DNA of 64,000 nucleotides from Cupriavidus sp. AU9028 (GTDB lineage Bacteria; Pseudomonadota; Gammaproteobacteria; Burkholderiales; Burkholderiaceae): NCBI RefSeq assembly GCF_019795295.1, contig NZ_JAIMCG010000010.1, positions 62,001 to 126,000 of the forward strand, read 5' to 3'. Shown piece by piece: positions 58,653 to 64,000 of this stretch (position 1 is its first letter; each line of letters starts with the position of its first letter). The notes under the pieces were generated by a model. It saw only the letters and a program-made list of their open reading frames with translations, ran no database searches and was not told where the DNA came from. The position numbers and the translations under genes were made by a program.

Positions 58653-61037
58653 TCAGTGCGCGTGGCTGGCGCACTGGCAGGCCGCGGCGGTGTGCGCCGG
58701 GCTGGTCGTCGCCTTGGCGTCCGGGTACGCGTTGGCTGCGCCGGTCCCGTGAGACGCGGTCGCCGAACCGGACAGCGCTTCGCGCATCAGGCGCGCGGCG
58801 GCCACCATGTTGGCAAGCGCCGCCTCCGTTTCCGGCCAGCCGCGGGTCTTGAGCCCGCAGTCGGGATTGACCCACAGCCGCTGCGCCGGTATCACCTCGC
58901 AGGCGCGCGCCAGCAGCGCGCAAATCGATTCGACCGACGGCACGCGCGGCGAATGGATGTCGTAGACGCCGGGACCGATATCGTTGGGATAGTCGAAGGC
59001 GCCGAAGCCGTCCAGCAGTTCCATCGCGGAGCGCGAGGTCTCGATGGTGATCACGTCCGCATCGAGGGCGGCAATGGCCGGCAGGATGTCGTTGAATTCG
59101 GCGTAGCACATGTGGGTATGGATCTGCGTATCGTCGCGCACGCCCGATGCCGCGATGCGGAAGGCACGCACCGCCCATTCCAGGTAACGCTCCCACTCGT
59201 CCTTGCGCAGCGGCAAACCTTCGCGCAGCGCCGGCTCGTCGATCTGGATGACGCCGATGCCTGCCTGCTCCAGGTCCGCCACTTCGTCGCGGATGGCCAG
59301 CGCGAGCTGCAGCGCGGTGTCGGCACGGGGCTGGTCGTCCCGTACGAACGACCATTGCAGCATGGTCACGGGGCCGGTCAACATCCCTTTCATCGGGCGG
59401 TCGGTCAGCGACTGCGCATAGCGGATGGTATCGACCGTCATCGCTTCGGGCCGGTAGACGTCGCCGTAAATGACCGGCGGTTTGACACAGCGCGAGCCGT
59501 AGCTCTGGACCCAGCCATTCTCGGTGAACGCGTATCCGCACAACTGCTCGCCGAAGTACTCGACCATGTCATTGCGTTCGGCTTCGCCGTGGACCAGCAC
59601 ATCCAGCCCGAGCGCTTCCTGCCTGCGCACCGCGATTTCGATCTCGGCGCGAATGCGTTCCAGATAGGCCAGTGCGCCGAGCTCGCCCCGCTTCCAGGCG
59701 GCCCGGGTCTGGCGGATCGTCGGCGTCTGCGGGAAGGAGCCGATGGTGGTGGTCGGTAGCGGCGGCAGCGGCAGGCGCTCGCGCTGGCGCACGATGCGCG
59801 TGTCGAAGGGGCTGGCGCGACGCGCCATGTCGTCCGATACGTTGGCTACGCGCGCTCGTACTTGCGCGTTGACGACGCGGCGTGACGTGCGGCGCGCGAG
59901 CTGCGCGGCGTCCGACGCGGCGAGCGCCTGCGCCACCGCGGCCTCGCCCCGGTTCAGCGCGGTGGCCAGGGTGGACAGTTCCACCAGCTTCTCGGTGGCG
60001 AAGGCCAGCCAGCTGCGGATCTCGGGATCGAGCCGCGTTTCCGCGGCCAGCGATACCGGGACATGCAACAGGGAACAGGACGGCGCCAGCCACAGGCGAT
60101 CGCCAAGCGACCGATGCAGCGGCGCGAGCGTCGCCAGCACGGCGCGCAGATCGGCACGCCAGATATTGCGGCCGTCGATGACACCGGCGGACAGCACTGC
60201 GTCGCGGGGCAGCGCGGCCAGCCACGCCGGAAGCTGTGCCGGGGCCCGCACCAGGTCCAGATGGAAGCCCTGCACCGGCAGCGCGGTCGCACGCGCGGCG
60301 TGATGGGAGGCGTCACCGTAGCAGGTGCCGAGCAGCAGCTTGACGCCGCTGCCGGCCAGCTTGGCGTACGCAAGGTCGAAGGCGTCCAGCCAGCGCGGCT
60401 CGAGGTCCAGGCATAGCGCCGGCTCGTCCAGCTGGACCCACTCGATGCCGCGCGCCTGCAAGCGATCCAGGATGCGGCGATAGGCGCCGGCCAGCGCCGG
60501 CAGCAGGGCCAGGCGGTCGAAGCCGGGCACATGGGACTTGGACAGCCACAGCCATGTCACCGGGCCCACCAGCACGGGCTTGATTGCGCGTCCCTGCGCC
60601 AGCGCTTCGTCGATCTCGGCGAAGAACCAGTCCACGCCGCCATCGAAGCGGGTATCGGGGCCGAGTTCGGGGACCAGGTAGTGGTAGTTGGTATCGAACC
60701 ACTTGGTCATTTCCATCGCCGGCTGCGCGGCGTTGCCCCGGGCCAGCTCGAAGTACTGGGCCAGCGTCAGCGCCGTGGGCTCGAAGCCGAAGCGCGCCGG
60801 CAGCGCACCGAGCAGTGCGGCGGTGCCCAGCATCTGGTCGTACCAGGCGAAGTCGCCGGCGGCCGCCAGGTCGATGCCGGCATCGGCCTGCAACTGCCAG
60901 TGGGTCTGGCGCAGCGAGGCGCCAGTGGCCAGCAGCGCGTCCTGCCCGGTGTCGCCGCGCCAGAACGCTTCCTGGGCGAACTTCAACTCACGGTGGGCGC
61001 CAATGCGCGGAAAGCCGGAAATATGCGTGCGTGCCAT
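58653..61037 (-). CDS. metE: Cobalamin-independent methionine synthase
   Basis: A 794-residue MetE (E. coli 753). N-terminal domain starts [29 protein letters not shown]. The catalytic domain has [41 protein letters not shown] and the zinc ligands in [10 protein letters not shown] (His, Cys) and [13 protein letters not shown] (Cys). It transfers methyl from 5-methyl-THF-triglutamate to homocysteine. SD AAGGAG precedes the ATG. The last ~40 residues are an Ala-rich tail ending ACQCASHAH, beyond the normal C-terminus. Divergent from metR. Confidence 0.96.
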   Translation of the reverse strand: MARTHISGFPRIGAHRELKFAQEAFWRGDTGQDALLATGASLRQTHWQLQADAGIDLAAAGDFAWYDQMLGTAALLGALPARFGFEPTALTLAQYFELARGNAAQPAMEMTKWFDTNYHYLVPELGPDTRFDGGVDWFFAEIDEALAQGRAIKPVLVGPVTWLWLSKSHVPGFDRLALLPALAGAYRRILDRLQARGIEWVQLDEPALCLDLEPRWLDAFDLAYAKLAGSGVKLLLGTCYGDASHHAARATALPVQGFHLDLVRAPAQLPAWLAALPRDAVLSAGVIDGRNIWRADLRAVLATLAPLHRSLGDRLWLAPSCSLLHVPVSLAAETRLDPEIRSWLAFATEKLVELSTLATALNRGEAAVAQALAASDAAQLARRTSRRVVNAQVRARVANVSDDMARRASPFDTRIVRQRERLPLPPLPTTTIGSFPQTPTIRQTRAAWKRGELGALAYLERIRAEIEIAVRRQEALGLDVLVHGEAERNDMVEYFGEQLCGYAFTENGWVQSYGSRCVKPPVIYGDVYRPEAMTVDTIRYAQSLTDRPMKGMLTGPVTMLQWSFVRDDQPRADTALQLALAIRDEVADLEQAGIGVIQIDEPALREGLPLRKDEWERYLEWAVRAFRIAASGVRDDTQIHTHMCYAEFNDILPAIAALDADVITIETSRSAMELLDGFGAFDYPNDIGPGVYDIHSPRVPSVESICALLARACEVIPAQRLWVNPDCGLKTRGWPETEAALANMVAAARLMREALSGSATASHGTGAANAYPDAKATTSPAHTAAACQCASHAH

Positions 61038-61160
61038 CTGCTTGCTCCTTGAACGATGGCTGCAGTGTCGGGTTCCGGCTACAATGAATCAAGCGAGATA
61101 TTTTCCATAGAACATGAATTTTACTAATATGACTCGAAGCGCCGGAAGCGGAGCCGGGTT
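61038..61160. promoter_or_regulatory. Divergent metE-metR intergenic region
   Basis: 123 bp with an AT-rich centre (ATATTTTCCATAGAACATGA) where a TTC-n4-GAA dyad (TTCCATAGAA) lies. No exact TGAAnnnnnTTCA MetR box was found by eye. A LysR-type site for MetR is expected here. Confidence 0.45.
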
Positions 61161-62114
61161 GTGATCGAGGTCAGGCATTGCCGTTCGCTGGTGGCGATCG
61201 CCGAGTCGGGCAAGCTGGCCAGCGCCGCGGAACGGGTGCATCTCACGCAGTCGGCGCTGTCGCACCAGATCAAGGCCATCGAAGCGCACTACGGGCTGAC
61301 GTTGTTCGAACGGCGCCGCAGCGGGTTGCAGTTCACCGCAGCAGGGGAGCGTCTGCTGACGCTCGCGCGGGAGGTGCTCGCGCGCATCGGCGAAGCGGAG
61401 CGCGATCTGGAACGGCTCAAGGGCGATACCAGCGGCGAGCTGCGCATCGTGCTGGAGTGCCATACCTGCTTCGACTGGCTGATGCCGGTGATGGATGCCT
61501 TTCGGCAGCACTGGCCGGAGGTGGAGATCGATCTGGTGGCGGGCTTTCACGCCGACCCGCTGGCGCTGCTGGCCGAGGGCAGGGCGGACCTGGTGATCGG
61601 CTCGAAGCCGGCCAACCGGCGCGGCCTCGCCGTGGTGCCGCTGTTCCGCTTCGAGATCCTTGCCGTCATCGCCAACGAACACCGCCTGCGCAGCAAGCGC
61701 AGGATCGATGCGGCGGATCTGCAAGGGGAGACCCTGATTACCTATCCGGTGCCCGAGCCGCGCATCGACCTGATCCGGGAAGTCCTCGAGCCGGCGGGCA
61801 TCCGGCTACCGCGGCGGACCGCCGAGCTGACGGTGGCGATCCTGCAGCTGGTGGCCAGCCGTCGAGGCGTGGCTGCGTTGCCGAACTGGGGCGTGCGCAA
61901 CTATGTGGAGCACGACTACGTGCTCGCCAAGCGCATCGGTCCGTCGGGGCTGTGGAGCGAGTTGCACGCCACCATGCCGGCGGCACTGGCCGAGCGGTCC
62001 TTCGCCCAGGATTTCGTCAGGATCGTGCGAACCATCTGTGCGCGCGATCTGGACGGCATCGAACTGCTGACGCAGCCGGAAGCGCCGCGGATCAACAGCG
62101 CGCCGTCGCGCTAG
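61161..62114 (+). CDS. metR: LysR-family regulator of methionine synthesis (GTG start)
   Basis: A 317-residue LysR regulator. HTH at about residues 15-45 (GKLASAAERVHLTQSALSHQIKAIEAHYGLTLFERR). The cofactor domain opens with GELRIVLECHTCFDWLMPVMDAFRQHWPEVEIDL, characteristic of MetR, which senses homocysteine. The GTG at 61161 follows a GGAG-containing leader and gives the family start MIEVRHCRSLVAIAE. It overlaps the convergent ACT-like gene by 23 bp. Activation of metE is inferred from divergence. Confidence 0.92.
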   Translation: MIEVRHCRSLVAIAESGKLASAAERVHLTQSALSHQIKAIEAHYGLTLFERRRSGLQFTAAGERLLTLAREVLARIGEAERDLERLKGDTSGELRIVLECHTCFDWLMPVMDAFRQHWPEVEIDLVAGFHADPLALLAEGRADLVIGSKPANRRGLAVVPLFRFEILAVIANEHRLRSKRRIDAADLQGETLITYPVPEPRIDLIREVLEPAGIRLPRRTAELTVAILQLVASRRGVAALPNWGVRNYVEHDYVLAKRIGPSGLWSELHATMPAALAERSFAQDFVRIVRTICARDLDGIELLTQPEAPRINSAPSR

Positions 62115-62448
62115 CGGCGCTGACATCATGGCCGTGCACCTGCACGCCGCGGATATCGACGCCATTGCGCAGGCGATGCAGGAACAGGTCGAGCCGCTCG
62201 GCAGTGCCGGCCCCCGCCTTCAGTTCCAGCTGGCGCATCGAGGCCCTGGCGTCGCCCTCATCGAGCCGAAGCGATTGCAGGACCAGCCCGGTGCGGCGGG
62301 CATTGGCCAGGATCCACTCCATGGCCCCGAATACCTCGCTGGCGTCGATCCAGACGCTCGCCCGCAGAATCCCGGCCGCGGCGGAGTCGGTGCGGGACGG
62401 GGCCGGGCGAGAGGCAAGGGTTTCGGGGAGCGAGGCGACGGCATGCAT
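62092..62448 (-). CDS. Small ACT-domain-like protein
   Basis: A 118-residue protein. ATG 62446-62448 has SD GGAG at 8 bases. The central region SVWIDASEVFGAMEWILANARRTGLVLQSLRLDEGDARASMRQLELKAG, then RLDLFLHRLRNGVDI, has the beta-alpha-beta-beta-alpha-beta rhythm of ACT domains such as IlvM-type acetolactate synthase small subunits. It is not followed by a catalytic subunit. It is divergent from the Lrp/AsnC gene and may be its target; the ligand (an amino acid) is inferred. Confidence 0.65.
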   Translation of the reverse strand: MHAVASLPETLASRPAPSRTDSAAAGILRASVWIDASEVFGAMEWILANARRTGLVLQSLRLDEGDARASMRQLELKAGAGTAERLDLFLHRLRNGVDIRGVQVHGHDVSAASATARC

Positions 62449-62545
62449 GACGAACTCCAGTTGAGGGTGTCGGGTAAATGTACCAGTCAGCCCGCGGAAT
62501 TTGCTTCTGAATCTTCCTCTCCCGCAGCTGTATTCAGAACAAATG

Positions 62546-62570
62546 CACTATTATTGAAGATGCGATAGTG
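62546..62570. promoter_or_regulatory. Lrp-type dyad between the ACT-like and lrp genes
   Basis: CACTAT (62546-62551), 13-base spacer TATTGAAGATGCG, ATAGTG (62565-62570), in an AT-rich stretch. A second feature is the direct repeat GAATTTGCTtCTG (62497-62509) / GAATTTGCTCTG (62570-62581). Such spaced AT-rich sites suit the octameric Lrp proteins. Confidence 0.5.
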
Positions 62571-62592
62571 AATTTGCTCTGCGGAGGGCGGC

Positions 62593-63063
62593 ATGGCGCA
62601 AGCGCCGAAACTCGACGAGATGGACCGGCGCATCCTGCGCGCGCTGCGGCGGGATGGCCGGCTGTCCAACCTGAAACTGGCCGAGCAGGTGGGGCTGTCG
62701 GCCACGCCGTGCTGGAACCGGGTGCGTGCGCTGGAGGAGGCGGGGGTCATACAGGGCTATACGGCCCTGCTCAACCAGAAGGCGCTGGGTTTGCCCGATA
62801 CCGTGCTGATCGAGGTCACCCTGGAGCGTCACGACGACGATATGCTGGACCGCTTCGGCCAGGCGCTCGCGCAGTTGCCCGAGGTCGTGGAAGCGTATCT
62901 GCTGACCGGCGAGTACGACTATCTGATCAAGGTGGCGGTGGCAGGCACGGAAGGCTATGAAGAATTCCTGCGCCACAAGCTCTACAAGCTGCCGGGCCTG
63001 CGGCACAGCCGCTCCACCTTCGTGCTGCGCTGCATGAAGCGCGAACCGTCGGTCGAACCCTGA
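62593..63063 (+). CDS. Lrp/AsnC-family transcriptional regulator
   Basis: A 156-residue regulator. HTH at about residues 8-55 (LDEMDRRILRALRRDGRLSNLKLAEQVGLSATPCWNRVRALEEAGVIQGYTALLN) followed by the RAM ligand domain (VLIEVTLERHDDDMLDRF; VVEAYLLTGEYDYLIKVAV). The ...AYLLTGEYDYLIKV pattern is the amino-acid response region. SD GCGGAGG precedes the ATG. It is divergent from the ACT-like gene, with candidate operators between. Confidence 0.92.
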   Translation: MAQAPKLDEMDRRILRALRRDGRLSNLKLAEQVGLSATPCWNRVRALEEAGVIQGYTALLNQKALGLPDTVLIEVTLERHDDDMLDRFGQALAQLPEVVEAYLLTGEYDYLIKVAVAGTEGYEEFLRHKLYKLPGLRHSRSTFVLRCMKREPSVEP

Positions 63064-63074
63064 GCACCCAGGCG

Positions 63075-63365
63075 CTATGCCTGCGCCGGCATGGCCGCCA
63101 GGACTTCCACTTCGAATTCTCCGCGCGGGCCGTCATAGCCGATGCGCAGTTCGGCGCCGACGTGGCGGCATTGACGGGCGACGCCGCGCAGTTCCGCCTG
63201 GCGTTCGCCGCGGCGCAGCTTCGCGCGCGCCTTGGTGCTGATTTCGGTGGGGCCGCAATCCTGGTGACTGCAGTGAAAGCGCATCCATTGCCCATACGAG
63301 CGCGGGCGTGTGGTGGCTTCGGTCAGGTTCCGGCAGAGCGGGCAACGGTGCAGTGCTGCGGTCAT
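63075..63365 (-). CDS. Small zinc-ribbon-like protein
   Basis: A 96-residue cytoplasmic protein. The N-terminal RCPLCRNLTEATTRP and FHCSHQDCGPTEI give a CxxC...CxxxxC pattern, as in zinc ribbons related to the phage Ogr/transcription-factor type. An Arg/Lys-rich helix follows (TKARAKLRRGERQAELRG). ATG 63365 was chosen for its GGGA at proper spacing; ATG 63371 is also possible. Family not firmly recognised; nucleic-acid binding is a guess. Confidence 0.55.
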   Translation of the reverse strand: MTAALHRCPLCRNLTEATTRPRSYGQWMRFHCSHQDCGPTEISTKARAKLRRGERQAELRGVARQCRHVGAELRIGYDGPRGEFEVEVLAAMPAQA

Positions 63366-63569
63366 CGTCATTCCCTTTCAGTCGTACGCCGCGCATGGCA
63401 TCGGCGTGCGGTCCGATGCGGCGCTATCGTTGCGGGGGAACCGGATTATCCGCAGGGAGGTTCTCTGTGTGAACCCCACGATCAGATGGTCCCACGGCCA
63501 GGGCACCCGCCTGGTTTGCCCGGAGCGGGACGGGCCAGCGATACGCCGCCGGCCGTGGGACTGCGAAGG

Positions 63570-64000
63570 TCAGGCCTTGGCGCGGCGCTTCGCTGCCGGC
63601 TTGGCTGCCGGCTTTGCTGCCGACTTCGACGCGGCACGAGCGCCGGTCTTTGCGGTAGCACGGGTGGAGGGCTTGGCAGCAGTGCGGCCGGCCGGCTTCG
63701 CAGCGGCCTTCTTGCCAGCGGTGGACTTCTTCGCGGCTGCCTTTGCCTTTGCCTGCTTCGCCTTTTCCTTCTGCGCGGCCAGCTTCTCGCGGGCAGCCTG
63801 CTTCTCGGCCTGCTGCGCTGCACGAGCGGAGGCGACCGCTTGCGCGACTTCCTTCTTCGCGGCGTCGATCGCCTTCTTGCTGTCGGCGCGCAGCTTCAGC
63901 AGACGCTTCTTCGCGGCATCGGCTTCGCGCACGAGCACGCTGGCCTTTTTCGCCGGCGCAGCGGTTTTCCTGGTTGCAGCCTTGGAGGCCGGCTTTGCTG
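63570..64000 (-). CDS. Histone H1-like Ala/Lys-rich DNA-binding protein, 5' end beyond the window
   Basis: On the minus strand the frame stays open to the right edge, so the N-terminus is missing. About 143 residues are visible, beginning in KAATRTKTAAPAKKASVLVR and ending KPAAKRRAKA. Nearly all are Ala, Lys, Arg, Pro, Ser and Thr. A less repetitive helix (READAAKKRLLKLRADSKKAIDAAKKEVAQAVA) precedes the tail of AAKP/AAK repeats. This composition is that of bacterial H1-like (HctB/AlgP/BpH1) proteins of Burkholderiales, which bind DNA non-specifically. Confidence 0.8.
   Translation of the reverse strand, partial: AKPASKAATRKTAAPAKKASVLVREADAAKKRLLKLRADSKKAIDAAKKEVAQAVASARAAQQAEKQAAREKLAAQKEKAKQAKAKAAAKKSTAGKKAAAKPAGRTAAKPSTRATAKTGARAASKSAAKPAAKPAAKRRAKA

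Noticed and set aside
61038-61160. Exact MetR box (TGAAnnnnnTTCA) between metE and metR
   Set aside because: Not found by eye; only a weaker TTC-n4-GAA dyad is present, so no specific MetR site is claimed.
62128-62568. Plus-strand 146-codon frame opposite the ACT-like gene
   Set aside because: The minus-strand frame has a Shine-Dalgarno and an ACT-like pattern; the plus-strand product is low-complexity.

Overview
The window looks like chromosomal DNA of a high-GC betaproteobacterium of the order Burkholderiales, most like Cupriavidus/Ralstonia. Support: uniformly GC-rich third codon positions, a Bug-family (tripartite tricarboxylate) solute receptor, a multicopper-oxidase/TolC/copRS copper island, an Ala/Lys-rich histone H1-like protein at the right edge, and short GGGAGAGG-type interspersed repeats. 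Genus is an inference; no rRNA or other decisive marker is present.

Layout. (1) 1-10130: end of a large outer-membrane protein, then a leftward copper/metal set (small Cys/His-rich protein, His-rich periplasmic protein, TolC-type lipoprotein, Tat-exported multicopper oxidase) divergent from a copRS-type two-component pair. (2) 10118-15850: isocitrate-lyase/PEP-mutase family enzyme, a small conserved protein, a P1B metal ATPase behind a MerR-type 19-bp-spacer promoter, and an Rrf2 regulator plus thioredoxin-reductase-like flavoprotein whose operator overlaps the regulator's start codon. (3) 15548-17000: small repeat protein and a GltI-like amino-acid binding protein. (4) 17275-22827: a URC-type uracil-catabolism cluster (GTP-cyclohydrolase-II-like URC1, DUF1688 URC4, upp, RutR-like TetR, cytosine deaminase) behind a near-consensus RutR box. 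(5) 22924-24537: tRNA-Leu(CAG), tRNA-Arg(ACG), repeats, and a P-loop kinase/MarR pair with a perfect palindromic operator. (6) 24676-30614: glucarate dehydratase, Bug receptor and LacI regulator with two operators, then a QseBC-like two-component system.

(7) 31377-56988 is the main feature: a complete type III secretion system with the gene order and small accessory proteins of the Salmonella SPI-2/Esc-type systems (sctF, ssaH, sctI, sctJ, sctK, sctL, sctW, ssaM, sctV, sctN, sctO, sctP, sctQ, sctR, sctS, sctT, sctU, then a lytic transglycosylase, spiC, sctC, sctD, ssaE, sseA, sseB, sscA, sseC, sseD, sseE), flanked by an AraC activator on the left and a NarL-type (SsrB-like) regulator plus a CesT-type chaperone with a repetitive Pro/Ala tail on the right. 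Most junctions are ATGA or TGATG overlaps, so the genes are translationally coupled. No effector is recognised. Its base composition matches the flanks, so it is not a recent low-GC acquisition.

(8) 57173-64000: DUF1254-type lipoprotein, metE divergent from metR, a small ACT-domain-like protein divergent from an Lrp/AsnC regulator, a small zinc-ribbon-like protein, and the 3' part of a histone H1-like gene cut by the right edge. No insertion sequence, prophage, CRISPR array or rRNA was seen.
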